Shown piece after piece: positions 14,101-25,600 of a DNA stretch of 64,000 bases. How positions within the stretch are numbered: position 1 is the stretch's first letter; every line of letters begins with the position of its first letter. The DNA lies in NCBI GenBank assembly GCA_038501195.1, contig JBBPUQ010000007.1:248001-312000 (forward strand), in the 5' to 3' direction. This DNA is from Nemania diffusa (Eukaryota; Ascomycota; Sordariomycetes; Xylariales; Xylariaceae). The notes beneath the pieces were generated by a model that was not told where the DNA came from, ran no database searches, and saw only the letters and a program-made list of their open reading frames with translations. The translations under genes and the position numbers were made by a program.

Positions 14101-14382
14101 TTTGTGCTTGTTTTAGTTTAGGTTTAAAAGTGTAGTTTATTTAAAAAAGCAAATATACTGAGCTTTTGTTGTTAAAGCTAAGTGCAGCTTTATAAATGTA
14201 CTAAGTGCTTTTATTGTTGTTGTACTTTTATTTCTTGTAAAAAAAAAATAATTTTTTACGAAATTTTAGCGTAGTGTTTTTAATAAATTAGCAGTTTAAA
14301 AACTTAGTGTTAGTGTTTTTAATGTAAAATATATATGCTGCGCTAACAATAGCAAACGCACAGACATTAAATACAAAAAAAA
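8117..14382 (+). mobile_element. RIP-degraded insertion of 6266 bp, possibly a LINE-type retrotransposon
   Basis: Extremely AT-rich block inside exon 1 of the NLR gene. It is flanked by 6-bp direct repeats (GTGCTA) and ends on the right in eight As (14375-14382). I found no terminal inverted repeats or LTRs at the two ends. A target-site duplication, a 3' A-tail and a length near 6 kb fit a Tad1-like non-LTR element in plus orientation, but no reverse transcriptase can be read because no long open frame survives. Both extreme ends (8117-8200 and about 14290-14374) are less mutated than the interior. In a sampled line (11401-11460) the plus strand has 30 T to 18 A, suggesting that C-to-T changes dominate on this strand. 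The class assignment is inference; the insertion itself is well supported. Confidence 0.72.
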
Positions 14383-14388
14383 GTGCTA
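14383..14388. repeat. Target-site duplication GTGCTA, right copy
   Basis: Second copy of the hexamer at 8111-8116. It lies between the A8 tail of the insert and the N-terminal coding fragment of the NLR gene. Confidence 0.7.
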
Positions 14389-14582
14389 TCCTGCTCGAGA
14401 GCATCCGCAAGGATCTTTAAGCTGTGTAAGATCCCTGCTAGTGATTTTAAACGATTTACAAGTTCTTCGATCTCCTGAGAGGCATCAGAAACTGTCTTAT
14501 AGTATTTGTATACCCCCCGGAAAAGGGCGTCTGCTAATGTGACAAGACCTGCAATGGACGCCGCGACGGACAATGGATCCAT
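14383..14582 (-). pseudogene. 5' fragment of the split NLR gene (fungal STAND N-terminal domain)
   Basis: Begins at the ATG at 14582 with MDPLSVAASIAGLVTLADAL, the signature start of the fungal Helo-like/STAND N-terminal domain that precedes NACHT in many ascomycete NLRs. The authentic frame runs to LEQDS, where the 6.27 kb insert begins; the following TFFCI-stop is read from the insert's A-tail. If the insert and one GTGCTA copy are removed, the frame passes directly into the NACHT part at 8110. The whole coding length is then 6651 nt, a multiple of three, encoding about 2216 residues, with Walker A at about residues 263-270. As it stands, the domain is cut off from its ATPase. The family is recognised from pattern; the disruption is directly visible. 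Confidence 0.85.
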
Positions 14583-15603
14583 TGCGGAGCTAATTGATGG
14601 ATATTTCTTGGAAATGAAATAGAATGATGACAGTTAGAAGAAGTGCCTTTCCTGGGCGGGATGTCGGGTCTTTTTACTCTCCCAGGTCCATTGGCAATAC
14701 GACATTAATAGTGCCGACTCACACAAATCTCTCGATTTAGCAGCAGTGACTTAACATTGGTTTATCTATAAACTTTTGCAAGCCTAACTCCTAACCAGGT
14801 AATTAACCTACTTGTAGGCCTATTTTCAATCTTAGCCGCATGCATGCGATTAAAGCCGAGGATCGGGCTATTGCCAAATAGGAACGCAAGTTGCCTATTT
14901 CTCGTTTTACTGAATTGTACTTCCTGCGTTATTAACGACCAAGGCAAACGAAGGCACAGCTAGGCTTTCCTGCACCTTGTTAGGCAGCAGCTGCCACGTA
15001 TTACTGCGTATAAAATGCATTGCGACCCTGCCGGATTGCTGCTTTTAGTAGGCATATTGCAGGGCAGCTCGGCGCCTGCCACTCAACGGTTTACTATTGC
15101 GGTTGCCAACTTCAACTTTGATGTCGATTATTTCTTCCTCAACCACCTCGCCTACGCATATGCATAGGATTTCAGCCTTCGGGGTTGCCGATAAGCCTGC
15201 AATGCCTCAGGGTAAGCCTCGTAAACAATTGCCATAATGGCATTTCATGAGATGCAGATGGCGACATGGCAACTATAAGCCACTTTAGAGGGGCATTGCA
15301 ACGTACCATACTAGATAGCGTTGACTTCAGCCACGTCGGGACGCTGCGCCACAGAGCCTCATTAGGTAATATTGCCTAGTGCTACAAAACAGATCTCTCG
15401 CAAAAGCCAGGCAAAACGGCGTGGCTTGAAAAGCTCCCGTTCGGTTCAGCGGATGTTTCTATAGTACTACTACTACTTTCAAACATTTTTAAACAAGTAA
15501 TAAATATTCATGCTAATGGTTAACCTAAATGATATTTATAATAGAGCCATACCGAGATCCTGAACTACTAGGCTATTAGTAGAGCGACTAAATCTACGAC
15601 AGT
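14583..15603. other. Shared upstream region between the two head-to-head NLR-type genes
   Basis: About 1 kb separates the start codons of the NLR gene (14582, minus) and the SesA-like gene (15604, plus), so it would hold both promoters. Base composition is ordinary, unlike the adjacent insert. I see no convincing open frame and no clear element boundary in it. Confidence 0.5.
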
Positions 15604-17053
15604 ATGGAGGTTGTCGGGGCCGTTGCAGCAACTGCTCAGCTTGTTGGGATGGCGATGAAGACGCTCGAGTTAATCGCTAACCTTCACAGTATCATCAAAG
15701 ATGTGTCGGCTCGGTATGAGGACTGGAACACCAAGCTGACAACCCTAGAAGACCTAATCCGCATCATACAAGGGAACCCGAGCCTCCAGACCCAGTCGGT
15801 TGAGCCAGCGCTACCCACAGGTAAAGTCAGTCAAATAAACGGCTTTTGACGTGTTTTATCTTGATTGATCGCAAAAAAAGGCTTGTTTGACTGACTTGCC
15901 TGAATCTATTAACTTGATTGATCAAGTTAATTGACCAAGTAACTCAAGCAATATACATAAAGTATACAGATTGTAGAAAGCAAGATAGGTAGGTAGGTGT
16001 AGGTAGGTATAAGTAAATAAGTAGATAGGGTGGTGGTAAGTAAGGTAGTTGGTAGAGTAGTTAGTACTTGGTAAAGTAGTAGAATGTAGGCTAGGTAGAT
16101 ATAAGTGGCTAAGTCAGTAGTTAAGTAAGTAGCTAGGTATGTAGCTATATATGTGGCTGTATACGTGGCTAAATAAGTTGGTTTAAAAATAGGGTGCCAC
16201 TTAGCTTACTTAAAAAAAGAAGGCTTCTTTTTTTACTAAAAAAACAACAAAAAATATTTTAAAAAATAGGAAAATTAATTGAAAATAATTGACAAGTAAC
16301 AAGTCAGGTAAAGAATTATTAATTTACCTGTAATCAATTTTAAACCGATTATTTGGACTGGATTGGGTCAATTAATTGACAATCAGTCAAAGTATTACTT
16401 TACCTGTGGGTAGCGCTGGGTTGAGCGAGCCATAGCAAGCATGAGCCTCAAGGCAGAAAACCTCATAGTGCTCTGCACAATGCACGTACCCCGCACGGGC
16501 AGCAGGGGGCTGTCTAAACTCCTTAAATGCCTTACCGCTCGAGCAGCCGAACCCAGGATACATCAGAACGCCTCCGAAGTTCACACCTGGAAGCCCGAAA
16601 CTCTACCTCCCAACCCCCCTGAAGACAATCAAGAAAATCAGGTCGACGCTTCCCCACCCTCTTCAGGTTCGTTCACTCCCGTTTCCCTTTTCTCCCTTCT
16701 TCACCCTTTTCTATTCTCCTTCCTTCTTCACCTGAACTACACACTCCATTACTTGTGTACGATACCTACTCACGAGATCCTCGTTACCAGGTTCAAGTCA
16801 TATGCTCAATATGTCCACTCCAGCTAAGAAAGACAAAAACATTGCTTCGGATTTCCCCGCTCAGCTAGACACTATGTCATCAAGCAACAACCACCAACAA
16901 ATCAGTAGCTTCCAAAATCTAGTTGTATCTGGCGCCCGTAATGCTGTCGGTACTTCAACGTCATCCGTGGTGAACTTCGACGGAGCTCGCGTGGAAGGCT
17001 ATCGACTAGTTGTCGGTAGCCATAGCCCTCGAGTCTTTCGGACCGTTACCTAG
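15604..17053 (+). pseudogene. Small protein with NLR-type (SesA-like) N-terminal domain, gene split by a MITE
   Basis: Coding segments: 15604-15804, then 16426-16666, an intron at 16667-16790 (GTTCGT donor, CCAG acceptor), then 16791-17053. Joined without the insert at 15805-16425 they give 705 nt, about 234 residues. The first about 115 residues (start MEVVGAVAATAQLVGMAMK; later SLKAENLIVLC and LKCLTARAAEPRI) resemble the helical N-terminal domain of fungal STAND proteins (SesA-like). There is no NACHT domain. The last about 60 residues, after a Ser/Asn-rich linker, have two Gly/Asn/Val-rich stretches (FQNLVVSGARNAVGTSTS and VVNFDGARVEGYRLVVGS) that look beta-prone. In known fungal systems such stand-alone proteins are cell-death executors controlled by a neighbouring NLR; here that role is inference. 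With the insert present, translation stops after VSQINGF. Confidence 0.68.
15799..16425. mobile_element. 615-bp MITE-like element with terminal inverted repeats and 6-bp target duplication
   Basis: The element spans 15805-16419. Its first 23 bp (start CCAGCGCTACCCACAGGTAA) are repeated as a perfect inverted copy at 16397-16419. It is flanked by direct repeats GTTGAG at 15799-15804 and 16420-16425. The inside is non-coding. It holds a tract of GTAGGTA-type repeats (about 15985-16150), a GATTGATCAAGTTAATTGA palindromic stretch near 15930 and AT-rich sequence. Unlike the larger inserts it is not heavily RIP-mutated, and being short it may have escaped RIP. The superfamily is unknown: 6-bp duplications and CCAGC ends match no class I can name confidently. 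Deleting 621 bp (element plus one duplication) restores the host frame. Confidence 0.8.
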
Positions 17054-18478
17054 AGCAGGGAGCCAATCCACAGCGGGAGTTTGTCCGTTGACGTTCGCTA
17101 CTCAACGACGCATTTAGGTTCCCGCGAGGATAGCTCACGCCATTCGCATTGCTCTCAGCCTCGCTATGGTTATCGTCGACAAAATCCTTCACCTGACTGT
17201 TATTAAAATGGACAACACAGGGGCAGTTCCTACTGCGCCTCTCGTGGAGAAGGCTTCCCAGGAACTGGATCGCCAATAGACCCACAGTAGTATCGGTGTG
17301 CTCTTCCTTTTTCATACTGGTCGGGTGGGGGCATGCGGATAATAACGTAGCATTAGAAATTGGCTTGCTTAAAATAAGTTACAGTTGGCTTTGGCGTTGC
17401 GGCTTACCTACCTATCGTGATAACTACCTCACCGAGTCATTGATCATGCATATACAGGGTTTCAAGTCAGTGGCAATCGTCGTCGTATCACTAAAAGTAG
17501 ACAAGGCTCTGTGTCTGTTGATTGAATTTATGTTGTGCTTGGTACTTGTTTATTTTTATAGTCACCGATAAATCAGTTTCTGGTGCGTGAACCCAGCTGT
17601 TCAACATTAGCAACCCAGTAAACTATTGTTTTAAACCCCCCTAGGCCCTACAATATGTCTCCAACGTCGGGTCAGGATGCCCTTGACTGTCCGGGTACAC
17701 GCTGTCTCTGCGATCCGACAAGAAAGCCCCATATCGGTTTATAACCCTACTAGAGCGCAATGGAAATCCTGTCTGGGACCCTCATCGTATGACCTCTCGT
17801 AATCAATTCGTTTGATTAGCTCGCTTTGTTCGTAACCCCTCTAATATATTGTCCAGTCATTCAGCGAAGGGCAATTCGCGCAAATTTCACTTTTAACCTT
17901 TCTTATCTTTGGGCCGGAGGTGAAGGCAACTTGCTAAATGACGAAAGAATTCGGCAATGGCAGGTTGACTATCAAATTTACGAAGGACAATATTAGCTAG
18001 AAAGAACTGTTAGAAGTAGGCAGGAATCACAATTCCGCAATGTCACAGTCACAGGGACGGGGAATATAATAGGGAGTTTGTAGCATTATGCTACTTTCGT
18101 CGGCAGATTTTTGAAGAGGACTACTAAACATGATCTGCGACACAGATATATATGTTCATGGTGCTACTCCTACAGCTAAGTCTCTGAACCTCACCGCCGC
18201 CCTAGGCCATAGTTCAAAGAATCGCTATTAGATCTTTTCGCTGGAGCGGTCACTTGCACCCCTTGCTAAGAGGTAGGGGAGAAATAATACTGAAGACGTT
18301 TTTTTTGACGTTTATTAAAATGACTGTCGTGGGATTTTACTATAAACCCTGACATCAACTTTCATGTACCATCCGAACTTGTTGACTAAATGATTCACTA
18401 GGCTATAATTTCGTTCATTATATGCCCATATATTTCATACTTCTATCCCCTCGACATATCCACATCTGCACAGAACTT
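17054..18478. other. Intergenic, no supported gene
   Basis: Normal base composition. Open frames at 17046-17315 (minus) and 17296-17571 (plus) lack recognisable domains or splice context. Nothing else identified. Confidence 0.4.
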
Positions 18479-18964
18479 CTAGGTCCCTCGCTCTGCCATT
18501 TTAAATAGAATCAACTCAGCATAGAAATGCCCCACTACACGAGCTGTATCTGTCAAATGGCAATAATGATTGGCGTTGAGCTGCTGACCATCTACCTCGA
18601 CCGGCCCTTTAACGATGTGGAGCGGTATAAGATACATTACCCAGTCCGATTCTACTGGGAGGTTGGTGGGCTCTTCGATGTGGACAGCAGTCACATGTAT
18701 ATCTGATGGTTTAGGTCGACCGGACAGCCGGCGTTGGAAGAGAATCGCCAAACAGGGAAAGTCAATTAAATTCCCCCCCGCCTCTTTTAAGAAGAGCTTG
18801 GTGAACTTTGAGGCTTCTTTGTCGAACTTCTCTGGGTTTTGGCAAATATTGATCTCATCGACGACCTCAAATTTGGCGTCCTCGCTGCGTACCCAGGTCG
18901 CTGCTTTCTTGCATTTAACAGAAGCACCTGATGGAAATTGTTTGAATTCTAATGTAGTTTTCAT
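18479..18964 (-). CDS. Hypothetical protein, 161 residues
   Basis: Uninterrupted frame from the ATG at 18964 with ordinary coding composition and mixed amino-acid content, unlike the surrounding AT-rich sequence. It reads MKTTLEFKQFPSGASVKC..., has a Lys/Phe-rich middle (KFTKLFLKEAGGNLIDFP) and ends HLTDTARVVGHFYAELILFK. I do not recognise the family and see no signal peptide or membrane segment. Further exons upstream are possible, because splice-like signals lie between 18980 and 19080, but I could not fix them. The LTR element starts about 390 bp upstream of the ATG, so the promoter may be affected. Confidence 0.5.
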   Translation of the reverse strand: MKTTLEFKQFPSGASVKCKKAATWVRSEDAKFEVVDEINICQNPEKFDKEASKFTKLFLKEAGGNLIDFPCLAILFQRRLSGRPKPSDIHVTAVHIEEPTNLPVESDWVMYLIPLHIVKGPVEVDGQQLNANHYCHLTDTARVVGHFYAELILFKMAERGT

Positions 18965-19352
18965 CTTATCAACTAGTAGTTTAATGAGAAATTAGTATTG
19001 GCATGGTACAGGGAGGAAAATGAGAATTAAGCTCAACTGAAAGAGAAGTAGGAGGAAATAACAATACCCAAGTGTTTTTCCATATAGTTCTGACATGATT
19101 CAGAGGGATCCAGATAAGTGTCGTTAATATGGAGTTTGCGTACCGGGTTATTTGGATTTTGAACATATGCAGGACAATAAAGCGACGCACTGAGGTATCA
19201 ACGTTTGGGACGTGTAGGAGGAGTATAAACATAGAAGACGGAAGTGACAAAAGCGGGGTCAGCCTGTATACATGTTTGAAACACATGTTAGCCAATTTGA
19301 TTCAGGCGATTAGGTGGGTGTTCAGCTTATAACAAGTTCTTTGTCGGACTAG

Positions 19353-19674
19353 TGAAACGATGCGTGCAATATATACACAACGCACTTTAGAGGACTAGCT
19401 ACAGCTATAAAAAATCACTTCTAGAGATTTAAAGCAATAATAATAATAGTTTAAAAAAACAATCGAAATAATATTAAAGTAGTAAAACTACTGTAAATAT
19501 TATGCAATAATTTAGTTAGTTAATATTAAAAGCATTAATTTTTATAATATTATATATTTTTTTTATAAAAAATTACTTTTTTATTAATTAATAAATAAAA
19601 AAATAAAAAATTTAAAATTTTACTAACTTAATTAATATAACTTTTTTTGTAACAATATAACTTATACTGTTTTA
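19353..19674. repeat. Left LTR, 322 bp
   Basis: The outer about 40 bases (TGAAACGATGCGTGC...TTTAGAGG) are unmutated. Further in, the sequence is progressively RIP-altered: its last part, ending ATACTGTTTTA, corresponds base for base to the GC-normal end of the right LTR (ACACCGTCTCA) by C-to-T and G-to-A changes. Confidence 0.85.
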
Positions 19675-22600
19675 ATTTTTTTTAAATAAAATAATATTAT
19701 TTTTAATATATTTTTATTTAATAAACTAAACAAATATATAAAAATAATATAAACTTATAAACTAAATAATTAAAATATAAATAAATATAAAAATTATTAT
19801 ATAAATTAATATAATTTTTTATTATAAAAAATTTTATAATATATAATATAATATTAATATAAAAACAAGCAATAAATTTTTATAAAAAAAATTGATTTTA
19901 AAATAATTTAATTATAAAATAATTATTAATAAATTTTAAAAACTTAATATTTAATTTAATTTATTTTTTTTAGTTATAGCTTTTTTTAGCAAATTTATTT
20001 TTTAATAAAATTAAATTGAACTAATAGTTTCAATTTATATTATTATTTCTATTATTGAACTTTAAAAAAAACTTTATTAACTTTTTTAATAGTTTTTATA
20101 TTTATTTTATATTATTTTTAACTTTGTTATTTTATAAAAGCAATAAATTAAAAATATTATATTAAATCAATTTATTTTTTTTAAAACTATTGATATAAAC
20201 TTTTAATTATATTTAAAACTAAATTTTTCGCTTTTTTAATTTTAAAATTATTATTAAAATATTTAAAAACTATAATATAATTATAATTAATGCTAACTTT
20301 ATACTTTTATATATTATAATTAAATAATAGCAATTTGTAGTAATTAGTTTTAAAATATAAATTATTATTTGATTTTTATAATTAACTAAAAAATAAAAAA
20401 ACAGAAAAAAAATAAATTAAAAAATATATATTAAATAGAAATTTTATTAATTTATAACAATTAAATTTAGTTTTAAGTATAAAATTTTTTTTTTTAAATA
20501 AAAAACTATATATATTATTAAAACTACTATTTAAAAATAAAAAAAAAAAAATAAAAAGTAATAAATTAAAATTTATATTAAACTTAAACAAAAATTTTAG
20601 CTTTTTAAAAGTAAGTTTTTTTTTTTTAGCTTTTTTAGTTTTTTTAGCTATTTTTTAAACAGCTATTTTTTTTTTTATATAAGTTTTTTAGTTTATATTA
20701 AAAAGTAATTTTAAATAATAAGTTAAATTTTTAACAATATATATTTTAGTAACTTTTTATAGCTTTTTATATAACTATATAAAAAAAAAATCATTAGTTA
20801 GATTTTTTTTGCTATTAAATAGTTTATTTATTTTGTTAAAATTTGCTAATAATATTGCAATATAAAAAATATTTATATAAATATATTATTAGTAATTAGT
20901 TTATTTAAATAAAAATACAAAAATCAAATCTATTAAAAATTAAAGTTTAAAAAAATATAAATAATATATTTTTTAAAGTATTTTAAAATTTTTATTCCGA
21001 TTTTTTTTAATATATTTTATAAAATTAAAACAATATATATAACAAGTTTAAACATTTATTAAAATAATATATTAATAATTTTTTTTACTATTGTTAAAAA
21101 TAATAAATTTAAAAATAAACATTTATATTAAATTATTTTATTTTTTTAATTAAATTTTTAAATTTATAAATATAAGTTTTATAAAAATATATTTATATAA
21201 ACATTTAATTTTTACTTTAAATAATAAACTTAAGTTATATATTGCTATATTAATAAATATTAATAAATAAAACTAAATTTTTTTTTTATTTATTTAATTA
21301 TACTTTTTTATTTTTAATATAATATTAATTAAATTTAGTTTTATTATTTATAACTAAAAATAAAAATTGCAAAAAAAAAGTTTATAATTTTTAAAAAAAA
21401 AAAAAGTTTTTATTATAATTATATATTTATAGTTTATAAAAATTTTCTTTTAAAATATATAATTATAAATAAACAGTTTAAAACTTTAAATAATATTAAA
21501 ATAAAATATATTAAAAAAGTATACAAAAAAAACATTTTTATTTTTATATATTTATATTTAATTAAAAATAATATTGATTTAAAAATTTTTAATAATTTAA
21601 AACAGTATTTAAAGCTTTTTAGTTAATTTAAATTAATAAACTAAAATTTTTAGTTTAATAAAAAGTAATTTAACTAGTTTTAGCTTTTTTTTAATAAATT
21701 TAAGCTAATATTTTAAAAAAAAAACAATTTAATTTTTATTAACTTTTTAATATATTATTTAAAAAATATATTTAATTAAGTTATTTATTTTTTTAATGTT
21801 TAAATTTCTATTTTTTTTAATTATATTTGCTATTTTTTAAAAATTTTAAAGTATTAAAAACAAATTTATTAAATAAAAGTAGCTATAATATTAATTGTTA
21901 ATTTATATTAATAAAAATGTATAAACTATATAAATAAAAAGTAAAAAGTTAAAATATTTAAAAGTAATATTTATTATTTAAATTTTTTAAAAATAACAAA
22001 ATATATATTTATATTTAAAATTTAAATAAAAAATATTAATTAAATTAATAAAAACAACAAACTTTTAAAAAATATTATAAATTATAAAATATTAATAAAA
22101 GTTTGTTTTATTAATTATTTTATATTTTTTAAAAATAACTTTTTATATTTTTTATTTTATATTTTTTTTAGTAACTTTATATAAATAGTATATACTATTT
22201 ATATATTTAAAAAAAATACTGCTAAAAATAAAATTATATATAAACTTGTTTATATTATAAAAAATAAAATATATTACTGCTGTTATTTTTAATAAGTTCA
22301 GTTATTTTTTAGCTTTATATTTAAAAATAATATTAATTAAAAATTCGACTTTATTTTGCTTTTATAATATAACTTATTTATAATTATTTAAAAAAAAGCA
22401 ACTGTTAATATACTAAAAATTAAGTTTAAAAAATAGTCGAAAATAAAAAAAATAATATTATATATTACAATCAAAAGTATTAATAAAATAACTAAATAGC
22501 TATTTATTTTTTTTAAATATTATAACTAATATATTTTTGTTATAAAATAATTGTAAAAAAAATATAAAAAAGTTTAAATAAATTCTTTTTTAAATTATAT

Positions 22601-25600
22601 TTTTGCTGTTTTTAACAAATAAATATACTTTTTGTTTTTATAATGCTGCTATAATGTTTAAATAAAAAAATAATAAAAAAAAAAATTAAAAAACTTGTTA
22701 AATTTATATATATTTATATATAATTTTAATATTTTTATTAATAATGTAATAATAAATAAATAAAAAAATTGAAAATATATATAAATAAAAATATAAAAAT
22801 ATAAATAAAAAAAATAAAAAGTAGAAAAAATTTTTTAAAGTTTAAAGCTAAAAACTAATATAATAAGTTTAAACAAAAAAAGCAATAAAAGTTTATAATA
22901 AGTTAAAGTTTAATATTTTTATTTTATAAATTTTTTTATTTAATAAAAGTTAAAAAATAAAAAAATACTATTTTTTTTAACTATTAAAAATTTTTTTTAA
23001 TTAGCTAGCTAAACTTTTAAGTATTTTTAAAAATTTTGTTTATTAATATTAAGTTTTATAGTTTAATAAAATAAATAAGTAGTTTTTTTTAAGTTTTTTA
23101 AATAGTTTGTATTTTTTAAACTAATATTTTAACAATAATTACTAATATTTTAATTTATTAGTTTTTTAATTTATATATAAACTATTGTTTAATTATTTAT
23201 TTAATTAAACTTTTTTAAATTAAATAAACTTTTAAAAAAAAATTGCATTTTTTTATTTAGTTAGTTTATAAAAATTGCTTACTTTTAGTAATTAGTAATT
23301 TTTTTTTTTTATTAAAATTTATTGCTGCTTTTAGCAAATTTTAACTATAATATAACTATTATATAACTTTTTTTTAGTTTTTACTTTTTACTTTTTTTTT
23401 TTTAAATTAACAAATTTTTCAAATATTTGTTTATTTTTTTCGTTTATTTTTTTTACTAACAACTTTATTAGTATATTTTTTTTTTCTTAAAAACTTAAAA
23501 CTATATACAACATTTTTATTATTTTTATTATTATTATGTTTTTTTTTAATAGTTGCTTTTATATATACAGCTAAAATGTTATTTTTTTACTTAATTAAAA
23601 AATTTTTAAGTTTTACTGTTTTATATATTTTTTTAAACTTTAAAAACTTTTCTGTTTTAAAAATGTCGATTTAGTTTAATTTATAAACAATAAAGTTTAT
23701 AACTTAAAACTTTTTAAAATTTAAAAGTTTATAAATATATAAAAAAACTGTTAATTTATATAATTTTTTACTAATACTGTTATATTATAAATTTTTAACA
23801 ATTTTTTTATTTAAGTTTTTAGTAGTACTACTAAAAGTTAATATATATATTAAAAAGTCTACTTTAATATTTTTAAACTTTTTAGTACTTTTTTTATTAT
23901 TTTTGTTATAATTAAAAAAGCTTTTAATTATAATACTGTTTTTTATACACTATATATTAAAATAAGTTAAAATAATTTTTAAAACAAATATATTTACAAC
24001 TTTGTTTATAACTACTATTAATTTAAAAGCTTTTATATTTAATAATTCGGTATTTTTAATGCTGTTTTTTATAAAATGTATAAATATTAACTTATTTAGT
24101 TTAAACTATATAAAAAAACTAAAATGTAGCTTTTTTTTAAATATATTTTAATTTTTAAATATATTAGCAGTACTTATAAAAATTATAAATTTATAGTTTA
24201 AAAAGCTTATTGCACTTAGTATTATAATAATTTAATATTTAACTAGTTTAAAACAAATAAACAAACTATTAAACTAAAATTAAGCATTTATTTTAACAAC
24301 AGTAAAATTAAGTTTATTATTAAACTTAGTATATTTATTAAATTTATAAAACAATATATTAAAAGATTTAATAATAAAAAGAAATAGCTTAATAACAAGT
24401 AGTATTTTTAATAGTTAAAAAACTTTTTTTTTTATATATATATTAAAGTTTTTTTATTATATTTATAATATTTTTAAACATTTTAGTAAATATATAATAT
24501 ATAATACAATATTTTTAAAAACTATGTTTTATTTTAACTATTAACACTTGCTATATTAATTAATAAAAAATAAAACTATTATATAATATATAAAAAAAAA
24601 AATTACAAAAAAAACTATTACTAGCTTTATATACTGCTAAAAAACTTGTTAATTTTACTATAATAATATTTTAAATAAAATTTTTATTGTTTAAATTTTT
24701 CTTTTTTTGTTTATAAGTACTTAAAAGCTTTTAATTATTTTATAGCTTTATATTTACAGCTTTAAGTTTTTTCGCTTTTAATTTAGCTACTACTTAATTT
24801 ATAATTAGTTTATTTTTTTTTTTATTATTTGTTTTTACAGCTTTACTAAATTCATTTTTTAGTTTTAAATTATTAGCATTTTGTTTCATAGTTTATATAT
24901 TTTTTTTTAAATCTACTAGTTTTTAGTACTTTTTTTTATTTTTAACAAACTTTTTAAGCTTGTTTATATAAAAAGTATTTTCGAACTTAGTACTATTTAA
25001 ATTTTTTAACTTATATTTACTACTAGCAAAAACTTTTTTAATTTAATAAAAGCTGTACTATTTGTAAAAAAGCTTTTTATTATTACTTATATTAATTTCG
25101 AGCTTTTTATTATACAAAAATATAAATATATTTTTTTCTAATTAATTTTTAATTTTATAAACATTTTATTAATTCTTGTTTTTAGCTCGTTTTTATTTTT
25201 TCTATAAAATAATTCAGCAAACTTTTTCGATGTTTTTTTTTCAGCATTTTATTTAGCGAACTTTTATTGCAATTATATTTTTAGTACTTTTAATTTTATT
25301 TTACTACAAAACTTTTTATAAAAAAATAACGTTTTTTATAAATATAATAAATAGTTTTTTATAAATTAATTTATAAATGCTGCATTTATAATATTTAACA
25401 AAAATATAGTTTAATTATATAACACTATTAAATTAATTCGTTTAACTTTTTTTTATATTATTAGTTAGTTTTATTAAACTTAATTTTAAAAAAATATATT
25501 TTTTTTTTACAAGTTTTTAAAACTAAAAATAATAAACTAAACTATAAATTAACTTATACTTTATTTTTATAACAGCTTTTTTGATTTTATTTTTAAATTC

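Noticed and set aside
17046..17315. 89-codon minus-strand frame next to the SesA-like gene
   Set aside because: Overlaps the end of that gene and has no domain or splice support.
19342..19347. TGTCGG as the left LTR start
   Set aside because: The alignment with the right LTR stops at TGAAAC (19353), where CTAG flanks match on both sides.
20382..20591. 69-codon frame rich in Phe, Asn, Lys and Ile
   Set aside because: Low-complexity reading of RIP-degraded A/T sequence, not a gene.
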